From AP-15 sp963762575 (GTDB taxonomy: Bacteria; Pseudomonadota; Alphaproteobacteria; ATCC43930; CGMCC-115725): a stretch of 64,000 bases of DNA. This document shows, one piece after another, positions 40,877-50,626 of this stretch (the first letter of the stretch is position 1; each line of letters begins with the position of its first letter). The notes beneath the pieces were generated by a model, which saw only the letters and a list, made by a program, of their open reading frames with translations, had not been told where the DNA came from and made no database searches. Location: contig CAVXLL010000001.1 of assembly GCA_963762575.1 (NCBI GenBank), positions 1,178,001 through 1,242,000 on the forward strand, written 5' to 3'. The position numbers and the translations under genes are program-made.

Positions 40877-42336
40877 ATGGCTGATCGCAAATTTCGGGTT
40901 GTCGTCGCCGGCGCGGGCGTATCGGGGCTGTTCATGGCCGAGACGTTGAAGCGCGGCGCGGATTGATTTCACCGTCTATGAGAAGGCCGGCGAGGTCGGC
41001 GGCACCTGGCGGGACAACAGCTTTCCCGGCCTCTTTGTCGACGTCCTGTCGCGCCAATACGAGTTTCCGTTCCAGCCCAACTACAATTGGTCGCGCAAAT
41101 ATGCGCCGGCTACCGAGATCTGGGCCTATATCAAAAAGGTGGCGCGCGACCGCGGCCTCACCAAATTCATCCGCTTCAACGAGGAGATCGTCGCAGCGCG
41201 GTTCACCGATGGTCGCTGGCATATCGAGACGGCCAAGGGCAACACGGACATTGCGGATGTTTTCGTCTGCGCCAGCGGCTTTCTCCACAAGCCCCTTTTT
41301 CCTGACATTGCGGGGCGCGAGAATTTCGACGGCGCGTCTTTTCACTCGGCGCGCTGGGATCATAGTGTGCCCTATGAGGGCGGGCGCTGGGGCGTTATCG
41401 GCAGCGGCGCCAGCGGCGTGCAGATCACCGAGGCGCTGGCCTGGGCGGGCTGCGACGTCACCCAGTTCATCCGCCGCGCGCAATGGGTTCATATCCGAGA
41501 GAACCCGCATTCGACCTGGCGGGATCGTTTGAAGCTGCGACTGCCGGGCGGCTATCAACGCGAGCAGCGCCGGCTGTGGCAATTGATCATCGAGGGCGAC
41601 GGGTGGCGCCTCAAGCCGGGGCCGCAGCGCGAGGCGATGGAGCGCGAATACAAGTCCTTTCTCGACTACATCAAGGACCCCGAGCTAAAGAAGAAGCTCA
41701 CACCGGACTACAATCTCGGGTGTACGCGCATTCCGAAATCGGACAAGAACTATTACGAGGCGGTGCAGCTCCCCAACGCGCACATCGTCAAGGGGCAGAT
41801 CACAAGCATCGTGCCTGACGGCGTCGTCATGGCGGACGGGACTTACGTCAAGCTCGACGTGCTGGTGTACGCCACCGGTTTCGATGCGCACGCCTATATG
41901 CGGCCGATGAACGTCACAGGCCTCAACGGCACGACGATCGATGAGGCATGGAAGGAGAAGATCTATTCCTATGGCGGCATCGCGCTGCCGGGCTTTCCCA
42001 ATCTGTTCATGCTTTACGGGCCGTTCGCGCCGGTGAACAACGTGCCGGTGCCGTTGGGGCTCGACCAGGAGATCGCCTGCATCATGCGGCTCATCGGCGC
42101 ATGCCCGCGCCCGCCGCGCCGCGGTCTCACCGACCGTCGCCGCGACCGAGAAATTCCTCGCGCGCCTCGGCACCGCCTTCCCCGGGACCGTCTGGGTCGG
42201 CGGCTGCAAGAACTGGTACACCAGCCAGCAGCCAACGCCGGTCCTGTGGCCCTTTCCGCAGAGCGAGCACAAGGCGTTCTTCGAGCAGGTGCCCGTGGAC
42301 GATTTCCAGTTTATTCCCAGCGGGCAGGGGGACTGA
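40877..42336 (+). pseudogene. Flavin-containing (Baeyer-Villiger-type) monooxygenase, two one-base insertions
   Basis: The gene starts with RKFRVVVAGAGVSGLFMAET (FAD-binding GxGxxG). An extra G near 40955 shifts frame before IDFTVYEKAGEVGGTWRDN. The body contains GRWGVIGSGASGVQITEA (NADPH-binding) and LVYATGFDAHAYMRP. A second extra G near 42096 shifts frame before HARARRAAVSPTVAATEKFL, and the true end is FQFIPSGQGD at 42336. Removing the two G residues gives one intact ~485-residue protein. It should oxygenate a ketone or similar substrate using NADPH. Sequencing errors are the simpler cause. Confidence 0.85.
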
Positions 42337-42395
42337 TCGCGCGGTAGCCGCCGAAGGCGCAGCCACGGTTGCCGACACTGCTTTGAGATGGTCCG

Positions 42396-43682
42396 ATGCC
42401 TCTTCTGCATCTAAACGATTTCGTGGTCGTTGGCGCGGGCGCTGCGGGCCTGATGGCTGCCCGGGAGCTTGCACGCGCCGGCAAGAGGGTGACTATCCTC
42501 GAGGCGCGGGACCGATGCGGCGGACGCATCTACCCGCTGCCTGTCGAGGAATTCGGCTATCCGGCTGAAGGCGGCGCCGAATTTGTCCACGGCGCCGCGC
42601 CGGTGACGCGAGCTCTGATGCGCGAAGCGCAACTCTCGCTGTCGCCGCGCGGCGGCACGCGATGGAGCGCCCGCACGGGCAAGTTGTCGCCCAACGAGTC
42701 CTCGGTACCTCATATGGGCCGGTTCTACCAAGCTCTGGGTGAGGTGAAGGCCGATCTGCCGATCGCCGAATTTCTGGAGATGCAGTTTGCCGATCGGCGA
42801 TACGACGAGATGCGGCGGTCGGTCACCCGGACCGTCGAGGGCTACGACGCGGCTGACCCGCGCCGCGCCAGCACTCTGGCGCTTCGCGACGAATGGCTGT
42901 CCCGGGACGACGGCCCGCATGGGCGGATCGCGAAAGGCTACGGCGCGCTGATCGAGCATCTTTCATCCGAATGCCGCAGGCACGGAGCCGCGCTCCATTT
43001 CGGCGCTGCAGTAACGGCGATCGACGACCTCCGCGGGCGCATTGCCGTGCGCTGCTGCCACGGCGCCATGTTCGAGGCCGACGCCGCGGTCCTTACCCTG
43101 CCACCCCCGCTCCTGTCCGAAATCGCGCTTCCGTCGGCGGCGCACGAACGGGGAACGGCTACTGCGGATATCGGGTTCGGCAACGTCGTCAAAATTCTTT
43201 TTCGCTTCGCCACGAAGTGGTGGGCCAATGATGGCGGGCGAGACCTTGGCGACCTGTCGTTCCTTCTTTCCGATGCCGCGGTCCCGACCTGGTGGACGCA
43301 GTATCCGGACGGATATCCAGTGCTGACGGGTTGGTTGGCGGGACCCAAGGCCGACCGGGTGTCGTCACTTGCCGAGGCCGCACTCATCGACCTGGGGCTC
43401 GCCTCGCTCGGGGAGATTTTCGATCTCCCTCCGGACCGCATCAGGAGCAATCTCGTCGCGGCGCGAGCGCTCAACTGGGGCAACGATCCGTTCGCGCGCG
43501 GCGCCTATTCCTATGCCACGCCGAGAACCCGCAAAGCGCAGTCGGTGCTGAGAAAACCGAACGGTCACGCGATATTCTTTTCCGGCGAGGCGCTTTATGC
43601 CGGTCCGGATATGGGCACCGTCGAGGCCGCGCTGGCCAGCGGACTAGAAACAGCGCGGATGATCCTGGCCACAGCACCATAG
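42396..43682 (+). CDS. FAD-dependent amine oxidase family protein
   Basis: A 428-residue flavoprotein. The FAD motif is DFVVVGAGAAGLMAARELA with EARDRCGGRIYPL after it. The C-terminal part has the FAD-binding GEALYAGPDMGTVEAALASG. Family members oxidise amines, polyamines or amino acids. It follows the monooxygenase by 60 bp on the same strand, which suggests a related pathway. No signal peptide is seen. Confidence 0.88.
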   Translation: MPLLHLNDFVVVGAGAAGLMAARELARAGKRVTILEARDRCGGRIYPLPVEEFGYPAEGGAEFVHGAAPVTRALMREAQLSLSPRGGTRWSARTGKLSPNESSVPHMGRFYQALGEVKADLPIAEFLEMQFADRRYDEMRRSVTRTVEGYDAADPRRASTLALRDEWLSRDDGPHGRIAKGYGALIEHLSSECRRHGAALHFGAAVTAIDDLRGRIAVRCCHGAMFEADAAVLTLPPPLLSEIALPSAAHERGTATADIGFGNVVKILFRFATKWWANDGGRDLGDLSFLLSDAAVPTWWTQYPDGYPVLTGWLAGPKADRVSSLAEAALIDLGLASLGEIFDLPPDRIRSNLVAARALNWGNDPFARGAYSYATPRTRKAQSVLRKPNGHAIFFSGEALYAGPDMGTVEAALASGLETARMILATAP

Positions 43683-43700
43683 GCGCAGGCGACCCTTTGC

Positions 43701-44576
43701 TCAATTCGCGGCGGCGAGCTTGTCCTGGGTCTTCGTCTCGAAATCGCCGGCGTCGTGGCGCTCGTGCAATTGGCTCGAGGGCTCGCCGGAGAGGCGGTTG
43801 ACCATGCGCCCGCGCTTTACGGCCGGCCGTTCGAGGAGCGTGTCGGCCCAGCGCTGGACATTCTTGTAATCCTGCACGGACAGGAACTCGGCAGCCCCGT
43901 AGAGCCAGCCCTTGGCCAGCCCGCCATACCAGGGAAAGATGGCGATGTCGGCGATCGTGTACTCATTGCCCGCGACATACTTGCTCTCCGCGAGGCGGCG
44001 ATCGAGCACATCGAGGAGGCGCTTCGCCTCCATCGCAAAGCGATCGATCGCATATTCGATCTTGATCGGCGCGTAGGCGTAGAAGTGACCGAAGCCGCCG
44101 CCCAGGTAAGGCGCGCTGCCCATCTGCCAGAACAACCACGACAGGCATTCCGCGCGCTCGCCGGCCTCCGTCGGCAAGAACTCCCCGAACTTCTCGGCCA
44201 GGTGCATCAGAATTGCGCCGGTCTCAAAGACCCGGATCGGCTTGGGGCCGCTGCGATCCACCAGCGTCGGGATCTTGGAATTCGGGTTCGCCGCCACAAA
44301 GCCGCTGCCGAACTGGTCACCCTCGCCGATTCGGATCAGCCAGGCATCGTATTCCGCGCCCTTATGGCCGAGGGCGAGGAGCTCTTCGAGCATGATCGTG
44401 ACCTTGACGCCATTCGGTGTGCCCAGCGAGTACAGCTGCAGCGGATGGCGGCCGACCGGCAGCTCCTTCTCGTGCGTCGGACCCGCGATCGGGCGGTTGA
44501 TGTTCTCGAACCTGCCGCCGCTGGGCTTGTTCCAACTCCAGACCGTGGGGGGCGTGTAATCGGGCGTGTCGGTCAT
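43701..44576 (-). CDS. yghU: Glutathione S-transferase, YghU type
   Basis: A 291-residue protein with the long N-terminus of YghU/YfcG-type enzymes: PPTVWSWNKPSGGRFENINR and LQLYSLGTPNGVKVTIMLEE. The thioredoxin-like part has NPNSKIPTLVDRSG, and the helical domain has YTIADIAIFPWYGGL. Such enzymes have disulfide-bond reductase activity with glutathione. The start at MTDTPDY fits the family; 44609 is longer. It is convergent with the amine oxidase gene. Confidence 0.9.
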   Translation of the reverse strand: MTDTPDYTPPTVWSWNKPSGGRFENINRPIAGPTHEKELPVGRHPLQLYSLGTPNGVKVTIMLEELLALGHKGAEYDAWLIRIGEGDQFGSGFVAANPNSKIPTLVDRSGPKPIRVFETGAILMHLAEKFGEFLPTEAGERAECLSWLFWQMGSAPYLGGGFGHFYAYAPIKIEYAIDRFAMEAKRLLDVLDRRLAESKYVAGNEYTIADIAIFPWYGGLAKGWLYGAAEFLSVQDYKNVQRWADTLLERPAVKRGRMVNRLSGEPSSQLHERHDAGDFETKTQDKLAAAN

Positions 44577-44736
44577 TCCTGAAGCTCCAAATGTCTTACG
44601 GATGCGCACGCGGACGCGATGCGCAATCGGCTCACCTTACTTAACAGGTCAGCTGTCGGCGCGCGCCTGACAAGGCGCAGATCACGGTAGCACAGGCAGC
44701 GCAGGTTACAAACCTTACGGGACGCAGGTTCATTAC

Positions 44737-44756
44737 CTCGGTCAGCGCTGACCGAG
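44737..44756. repeat. Perfect 20-bp palindrome at the end of the lipoprotein gene
   Basis: CTCGGTCAGCGCTGACCGAG reads the same on both strands with no loop. It includes the last codons and stop of the lipoprotein gene. No T run follows, so a simple terminator is less likely than a protein-binding site or a mRNA end structure. Confidence 0.7.
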
Positions 44757-45218
44757 ATTGGTTAGCGTCGGTAGATATTGCTGCGCCACCTCCGGCGAGG
44801 AGGTCTGGACGCTAAAGCTGGCGCCTCCCGTGTGACCCGTTTCCCAGTTGGCTTCCCATTGGACCTGCACGTAAGCGTCGGTTCCATGCACGAGCTGCAG
44901 GGTGTCGTGCTCGGGAGTGGGGGTTCCGTATGACTGTACCGTAAACCTGTACTTTCCTGGCGGGAAATCGTGAAAAAAGACCGCGCCTTGCGGTAATTCG
45001 CCGACCGGCGCGCCATTCGCGTAAATGATCGGCGATCCCGCATAGACATTACCTCCCGTCGGATCCGCCTGACGAAAAAACCATACCCGTGCCATGCCCG
45101 GTCCAACCGCCGGAACCTGCGCTTGGGAGGTCGCCGCTGTCGGCTGCGGGGCGCAGCTCCCAAGCACAAGGATGCAGAGGCCGAGCCATATCGCAGCCAT
45201 CAGACGATATCTGACCAT
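44742..45218 (-). CDS. Lipoprotein with DUF2846-like domain
   Basis: A 158-residue protein. The N-terminus has a signal and lipobox: LCILVLGSCAP, so Cys is the lipidated residue. The mature domain reads ARVWFFRQADPTGGNVYAGS, PVGELPQGAVFFHDFPPGKY and QVQWEANWE, a DUF2846-type beta-sandwich. Membrane-anchored and periplasmic; function unknown. The start at 45218 is favoured by GGGAGGG eight bases before the ATG; 45224 is possible. Confidence 0.8.
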   Translation of the reverse strand: MVRYRLMAAIWLGLCILVLGSCAPQPTAATSQAQVPAVGPGMARVWFFRQADPTGGNVYAGSPIIYANGAPVGELPQGAVFFHDFPPGKYRFTVQSYGTPTPEHDTLQLVHGTDAYVQVQWEANWETGHTGGASFSVQTSSPEVAQQYLPTLTNLGQR

Positions 45219-45224
45219 GATCAT

Positions 45225-45692
45225 ACCCTCCCTTCATCGTTGATAGCGTCGGCGGGCACCGCCGGAGGTCCGGAATGATAGCAGGATGCTGGGGGGAGGT
45301 CGCAGCCGACTTCCGCACTCGCCGATCCGCATCTCGGTGAGTCAGTGGGTCGTGTTTTGTCCGCAATGGCAGGCATAAGCGGAAACCGCCCATCCGGTCC
45401 GCACCCTCCTGTTCCGGCTGTTTTATCAGGTCGAGATCAGGCATCGGCAAGTTCATTTTCATCTCATAATACCCGGTAGCAAAGACACAATCTGCAATAT
45501 CCGCTTTTCCCGACTTGTTCCGGGCATCCACGTCTGGAGATCGCTGCGGCCGGGCGGAGGAAGGCGTGGACGGCCAGGACACGCTTGGCCACGGGGATCT
45601 TGGGTCGATCCCGTAAGCAGAGGTAGGCGTTGCGGTGGGGCGCGGGAAGGCGCAGGCTGCGGGCCAGCATCTGTGCGACCGGAGGAGCAGCG
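45225..45692. other. Intergenic region with a degenerate copy of the palindromic repeat
   Basis: No convincing gene in about 470 bp. The segment 45511-45590 carries CCGGGCATCCACGTCT and the opposite-facing AAGGCGTGGACGGCC, a diverged relative of the 34-bp repeat around the GIY-YIG gene. The upstream part (45225-45510) shows nothing recognisable. Confidence 0.5.
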
Positions 45693-46919
45693 ATGAGCGA
45701 CAACGTCCAGGATTTTAATTTTCTGCAGGGCGTCAAGGTGGTGGATTTCACCCAGTTCGAGGCCGGCACGACCTCGACCGAGGTGCTGGCCTGGTTCGGC
45801 GCGGAGGTGGTCAAGATCGAGAACCCGGGGCGAGGTGATCCCGGCCGCCGGTTGCGCCCCGGCAAGCCCGACGACGATCCGTGGTACTTCCACCAGTTCA
45901 ACGTCAACAAGAAGTCGCTGACGATCAATCTGAAATCGCCAAAGGGGCTCGATATCGTCAAGGAATTGTTGAAGAAGGCCGATGTTACGGTCGAAAACAT
46001 GGCGCCCGGCACGATCGAGCGCTTGGGGCTCGACTACGAGTCGGTCAAAAAGCTCAACCCCGGCATCATCTATTGCCAGATCAAGGGCTTTGGATCAAGC
46101 AGCCCGCACGAGAAGGGCCTTGCCTTCGACATGATCGCACAGGCCGCCGGCGGACCGATCAGCGTCACCGGCGAGCCCGACCGCCCGCCGGTCAAGCCCG
46201 GCTTGAGCTTTGGCGACACCGGCACCGGCATGCTGATGGCGGCGACGATCCTCGGCGCTTTGCACGAGCGCAACCGCACCGGCCATGGAAGGCGGCTGCA
46301 GGTCGCGATGCAGGACGCGATGGTTCACTACATGCGCACCTGCTTTGCAACGATGGCGCGCACCGGCAGGGCGGCGCGGCGCAACGGCGCGAAGTCCGGC
46401 GGCGGCAATAACGCGCCGTCGGGGCTCTACCCGGCCAAGGGCGGCGGCCCCAACGACTATGTCTACCTGACCACCAGCCGGGCCAATCCCGAGCACTGGT
46501 CGCGGCTGATGAAACTGATCGGGCGCGAGGAATTGATCGACGACCCGCGTTTCGCCACCGGCGACGTCCGCGTCAAGAACGAAAAGGAATTGGACGCGAT
46601 AATCGGCGAATGGACCCGCCAGCACGACAAGCGCGAGGCGATGGAGAAATTGATTGCCGTGGGCGTGCCGTCCGGCGCCGTGTTCGACACGATGGAATTG
46701 CACAACGAGCCGAGTTTCGAGGAGCGCGGCATCATGCAGACCGTCCATCACCACAACGGCGACTACAAGATGGCGACCTGGCCGGTGCGGGTCGATGGCA
46801 AGACGGTGCGGCTGAAGGGATCGCCGGCACTCGGACAGGATAGTGCGGAGGTTCTGCACAACTGGCTCGGCATCGGCGCGGCAGAGGTCGAGGCGCTGCG
46901 CCAGGAAGGCATCCTCTAA
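45693..46919 (+). CDS. CaiB/BaiF family CoA-transferase
   Basis: A 408-residue family III CoA-transferase. GVKVVDFTQFEAGTTSTEVL and VKIENPGRGDPGRRL open the protein, KSLTINLKSPKG follows, and the catalytic Asp is in VAMQDAMVHYM. It moves CoA between an acyl donor and an acid. It lies before the dioxygenase genes, which are on the opposite strand, and may activate a product of aromatic breakdown. The start at MSDNVQDF was chosen; 45630 is longer and unlikely. Confidence 0.92.
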   Translation: MSDNVQDFNFLQGVKVVDFTQFEAGTTSTEVLAWFGAEVVKIENPGRGDPGRRLRPGKPDDDPWYFHQFNVNKKSLTINLKSPKGLDIVKELLKKADVTVENMAPGTIERLGLDYESVKKLNPGIIYCQIKGFGSSSPHEKGLAFDMIAQAAGGPISVTGEPDRPPVKPGLSFGDTGTGMLMAATILGALHERNRTGHGRRLQVAMQDAMVHYMRTCFATMARTGRAARRNGAKSGGGNNAPSGLYPAKGGGPNDYVYLTTSRANPEHWSRLMKLIGREELIDDPRFATGDVRVKNEKELDAIIGEWTRQHDKREAMEKLIAVGVPSGAVFDTMELHNEPSFEERGIMQTVHHHNGDYKMATWPVRVDGKTVRLKGSPALGQDSAEVLHNWLGIGAAEVEALRQEGIL

Positions 46920-46935
46920 CTGGGCTCCGCAATAA

Positions 46936-46996
46936 GGTGCCCCTCTCCCCAGGCGCGCACACGCGCGCGCCGAAAGGGGGGGAAGGTGAGGGTTTT
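46936..46996. repeat. Intergenic repeat-like segment
   Basis: GGTGCCCCTCTCCCC, an alternating CGCACACGCGCGC stretch and GAAAGGGGGGGAAGGTGAGG lie between the convergent CoA-transferase and dioxygenase beta genes. The outer parts pair (CCCCTCTCCCC with GGGGGGGAAGG), so it could act as a bidirectional terminator-like stem. Confidence 0.5.
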
Positions 46997-47007
46997 GCCG
47001 CGGCCTC

Positions 47008-47547
47008 TTAAAAGAAGATGCTGATGTTCTTGGCGACGAGCACGTTCTGGTCGAGGGTTATCTTGCGGCTGCTGATGCGCAGGGCGCCGTCAGCGCGGCG
47101 CAGAGTGTCGCGCCGCGTGCCGACGTAGAAATCCTGCTCGGTCTCCGAGCGGTTGCGGTAGACGATGAAGTTCGAATAGACCTCGAGTTCCGGCGGGGTA
47201 TGACCGGGGCCGAGCTCGATGTTGGCGATCAGGTGGCGGGTGCGGGACGGCGGGTCCTCCGCCCAGGCCATGCCGGTCTCCAGCCGCGCGACACGGCCCT
47301 CGAGCGTTTTTTTAGTCTCGTCCAATACGGCCAGTCCATCTTCCTCGGCGTTGTCGTCGACGTTGCGGCCCGGGTTTAGACTGGCGATGGCCTTGCTGGA
47401 CCGGGGATAGAGGTTGCTCCTCGTCACCATCCAATAGCGGACGTCGTCGGTGAACAGCTGCAGCCACTCCTGGAACCGGCGCTCGTCCAACAGACGGGCT
47501 TCGCGGTAGAGGAACTGTTCGACTTCGCGGATCAGCTCGTCGCCCAT
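47008..47547 (-). CDS. Aromatic-ring-hydroxylating dioxygenase, beta subunit
   Basis: A 179-residue SnoaL-like beta subunit: EVEQFLYREARLLDERRFQE, DDVRYWMVTRSN and the end DGALRISSRKITLDQNVL. It has no metal site and supports the alpha subunit in an alpha3beta3 enzyme. It lies 3 bp after the alpha subunit gene in the same operon. Confidence 0.93.
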   Translation of the reverse strand: MGDELIREVEQFLYREARLLDERRFQEWLQLFTDDVRYWMVTRSNLYPRSSKAIASLNPGRNVDDNAEEDGLAVLDETKKTLEGRVARLETGMAWAEDPPSRTRHLIANIELGPGHTPPELEVYSNFIVYRNRSETEQDFYVGTRRDTLRRADGALRISSRKITLDQNVLVAKNISIFF

Positions 47548-47550
47548 TTT

Positions 47551-48817
47551 CTAGACCTCGGCCCAGCTCTCGGCGTCCATCATCCGGGCCCAATGCCTAT
47601 AGAACTGCCGATGATTGCTCTCGCTGATGCGCAGATCGCTGGCCGACGCCTTGAGGTCTTCGTCGAAGCGCTCGTGGCCCAGCCCCATCTGGTTGTTCAA
47701 CGTCATGCGCCGCGCCACGACGCCGCGGCAGGTACGGGTGCATTCCTGCCAATTGTCCATGTCGTCCTGTTCGAAGGTGCCCGACGGGCTAAAACCACGC
47801 ACGCCGGCCAGCCGGATCGCCTCCTTGACATGCGGCGGGGCCGCTTTGTCGGCAAAGATCCAGGACCACACCTCGGTCTTGTCGGGCCCGCGCGGGTGCC
47901 ACACGCGGAAGGTGCGCGAGGTCGCGCGCAACATCGAGAAGTTCGGGAACATCGTGCCGACGATCGGGTTGATCAGCTTTGCTCGGGGACCGAGCCGTTT
48001 GGTCCACCTCCGGGCGAATCTCCTTCTCGTATTCCAGAATCTCGGGCATTGGCGGATCGCCGACATCGTTCGGCCCGACGCAGATCAGAATGTGGCCATT
48101 ACCGGGCGAGACCATGCTGCCGGTTGAAGTGGGCTTGGTCCCCACCCCGGCGCTGAACGCGGTCTGGATCGCCGAGAGGTGGGTCCACTGCACGTGGTAG
48201 GCGTCGCCGCCGAAATTTTCCGCCGGGAACTTCCAGTTGCACGGCATGACCCATTTATGCGTGCCGACCACCTCGATTCCGCCCTCGCGGCGATCGAAGA
48301 AAGTATCGAGGTACCAGGCCATTTCGCCGAGGTATTCGGGCAACGGCGGCGCCTGCGGGTCGAAGGTGGCGAACAGCAATCCCTTGTGGCCGTCCAGTTG
48401 CGCAACCGGCACCAGACCCCAGTTCTCGCGCTCCAATTCGCCGCGGTAGAATTCCCTCAGATACGGCACCCCGACCAGCCGGCCGTCATTGCGGTAGGTC
48501 CAGCCGTGATAGGCGCAGGTGAAGCTCGCGGCGTTGCCGCTATCGGCGCGGCACAGCCGATTGCCGCGATGCCGGCAGACATTGAGAAAAGCGCGCACCC
48601 GGCCGTCGTTGTCGCGCACGACCAGGACCGGGTCTTCGCCCATATAGGTCGTCAGGAAATCGCCTGGCCGGGGGATCTGGCTCTCATGGCACAGGAACAG
48701 CCAGCAGCGGGCGAAGATCCGCTCCAATTCCTGCTCGTATATCTCCGGCTCGATAAAGATGCGGCGGCTGATGAGACCCTTATTGTCATCGACCAGTCGG
48801 CTCATTTCAGTGGTCAT
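47551..48817 (-). pseudogene. Aromatic-ring-hydroxylating dioxygenase, alpha subunit, one frame change
   Basis: The N-terminal Rieske domain binds a 2Fe-2S cluster with CRHRGNRLC and CAYHGW. The mononuclear iron site follows in NFGGDAYHVQWTH. Near 48005 the frame changes, after KEIRPEV. The next frame continues WTKRLGPRAKLINPIVGTMF, PNFSML and FRVWHPRGPDKTEVWSW to the end at 47551. A one-base correction gives a normal alpha subunit of about 422 residues. It adds both atoms of O2 to an aromatic ring with electrons from a reductase not seen here. GGAGG lies 8 bp before the ATG. Confidence 0.9.
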
Positions 48818-48850
48818 CGGGGTGCCTCCTCGGTTCAGCTGCGCTCCGCT

Positions 48851-49648
48851 TCAGGCCCGCCGCGGCCTTCGGAGAGTGGCCCCGGCATCGACCGTCAGGA
48901 TCGTCCCGGTGATGCCCCGAGCATTGGTGCGTGAAGACAGAAATACGTAGGCGCCGGCGAGATCGCCTGGCGCCAGCGCGATCTGCAACGGATTGTTGGC
49001 CCGCAGCCGCTCCTCGATGCTGGGATCGGCAAATTGCGAATGGCCGTCCTGCCCCATGAGCGAAAGCCCGCGCAGATCGGTGATCGTCCCGCCCGGCGCC
49101 ACCCCGTTCACCCGGATGCGGGGACCCAGCTCGACGGCCAATTGACGGATCAACCCCACGACGGCGTGCTTGGAGGCGGTGTAGAGCGGCCCGCCGCCGC
49201 CCGAATTCGAGCCTGCCACGGACGCGGTAAAGACCATCGAGCCGTCGGTCTTGGCGAGTTCGGGCAACGCCGCCTTGGCGCCGAGGATGCATCCCTTGAC
49301 ATTGACGTCGAACAGCTCGTCGCAAGCCTCGGACAATCTCTCTTCGGGAAACTCGGCGAGCGACAGGAAATTGTCGAACACGCCGGCATTGCCGATAAAG
49401 ACATCGAGCCGGCCAAATTCCGCCACGGTTTCCGTTACGGCGCGCTTGTTGTCGGCGAGTTGGGTGACTTCGCCGGTGACCGCGACGACGGCGTCGCCAA
49501 ACTCGGCTCTCAGCTCTTCGGCTCGGCCGGGCACCCGGTCGAGAACTCCGACGCGTGCGCCTTCCGCGATAAAGCGCGCGACAACCGCCCGGCCGATGCC
49601 GGAGCCGCCGCCCGTCACCAACGCCACTTGCCCGTCGAGCCAACCCAC
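48851..49648 (-). CDS. Dihydrodiol dehydrogenase-like SDR
   Basis: A 265-residue SDR: TGGGSGIGRAVVARFIAEG, NAGVFDN, YTASKHAV and APGGTITDLRGL. The pattern GNAGVFDNF and the GGTITDLRG segment are like cis-dihydrodiol dehydrogenases (BphB/HcaB). It would oxidise the dioxygenase product to a catechol. It lies upstream of the dioxygenase alpha gene on the same strand by 33 bp, so the three form one operon in reaction order reversed. Confidence 0.9.
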   Translation of the reverse strand: MGWLDGQVALVTGGGSGIGRAVVARFIAEGARVGVLDRVPGRAEELRAEFGDAVVAVTGEVTQLADNKRAVTETVAEFGRLDVFIGNAGVFDNFLSLAEFPEERLSEACDELFDVNVKGCILGAKAALPELAKTDGSMVFTASVAGSNSGGGGPLYTASKHAVVGLIRQLAVELGPRIRVNGVAPGGTITDLRGLSLMGQDGHSQFADPSIEERLRANNPLQIALAPGDLAGAYVFLSSRTNARGITGTILTVDAGATLRRPRRA

Positions 49649-49729
49649 GGTTCCATTCTCCTCAGCCGTTCAGATTCTTTCTATACCTCAAAGACACGGA
49701 GGTCGATCTCCGACCTCGGGAGGCATCCG

Positions 49730-50572
49730 ATGCAGGATCTCTCGGTCGCGTTGTCCGACGGCAGCATTTCGCCAAGTGAAGCTTACCTGGACAAGACCCC
49801 TGTTCTGCGAGGACATGCGGGCACTCAGCCCGATCTGTTTCTGCGCTGGAACGCGATACCGTTGTCGGCGCAGGCAGTCGATGTCGTCGTCCACCTACAC
49901 GGATTTTCGCAACAGGGCGGTGAGATGCCGCTGGCCGAAAAGGTCGACCGCAGCGGGCTCGATCTGTCCGGCAGGGCGCGGCCGACGCTCGCCATGCTGC
50001 CCCGCGGCAATTGGATCCGGCATTATTACTATGACTTTCCGGCGCTGCTGTCGGGCGGCATCGACCGGCTGGTGGATTACGGTGTGTCGCAATTCTCCCG
50101 CGCCGTGGTGTCCGCGGCGCCCGGCGCAATGGATATGTTCGCGGTGGATCGGTTCATTCTCGCCGCTCATTCCGGCGGCGGCATGCCGGCGGTCGACATT
50201 ATTGCCGAGGCATCCCGGCCACCTGACGAGCTATACGTCTTCGACGGGCTCTATGGCAGGGACCCCGCGAGCGGCAACCCATTGCGAGGTTTGGAGGTCA
50301 TCGATGCTTGGCTCGGCGACCGCCTGCGGCGGGAGCCCGAGCGCCAGGGCGCCCTGCGGGTGATCTATATCGAGCAGCAGACGGGCCCTTTCTCGCGCAA
50401 AGTGGCGGAACTGATCGCTCGGCATCTGGCGAGCGCCGAGCCGGCTCGGACCGAGAGCCTGGCGCGCCGCTATCGGGTCGAAGTCTCCGGGGTCCAGCAC
50501 TCGCAAATCGCGCGGCGCTGTATGCCCGAGCTGCTGGCCGCACCGGACGCGCAGTTCAACTGGCTGGCATAG
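49730..50572 (+). CDS. Alpha/beta-hydrolase-like protein of unknown function
   Basis: A 280-residue protein. VDVVVHLHGFSQQGG resembles the oxyanion strand of hydrolases, and RFILAAHSGGGMPAVDI has a serine elbow (HSGGG in place of GxSxG). VSGVQHSQIARR near the end could supply the histidine. Related secreted proteins are poorly described. There is no signal peptide. A GGGAGG site precedes the ATG. It starts a plus-strand run with NIPSNAP and the LLM enzyme, divergent from the dioxygenase operon. Confidence 0.7.
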   Translation: MQDLSVALSDGSISPSEAYLDKTPVLRGHAGTQPDLFLRWNAIPLSAQAVDVVVHLHGFSQQGGEMPLAEKVDRSGLDLSGRARPTLAMLPRGNWIRHYYYDFPALLSGGIDRLVDYGVSQFSRAVVSAAPGAMDMFAVDRFILAAHSGGGMPAVDIIAEASRPPDELYVFDGLYGRDPASGNPLRGLEVIDAWLGDRLRREPERQGALRVIYIEQQTGPFSRKVAELIARHLASAEPARTESLARRYRVEVSGVQHSQIARRCMPELLAAPDAQFNWLA

Positions 50573-50626
50573 GCAGGTGCCTTGCCATTAGCATGGCCGG
50601 CCCGTAACTCCGAGGAGACGAGGAAC

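Noticed and set aside
40469..40972. A 167-residue minus-strand frame
   Set aside because: It reads through the probable group II intron fragment and the start of the monooxygenase; the RNA pattern explains the sequence better.
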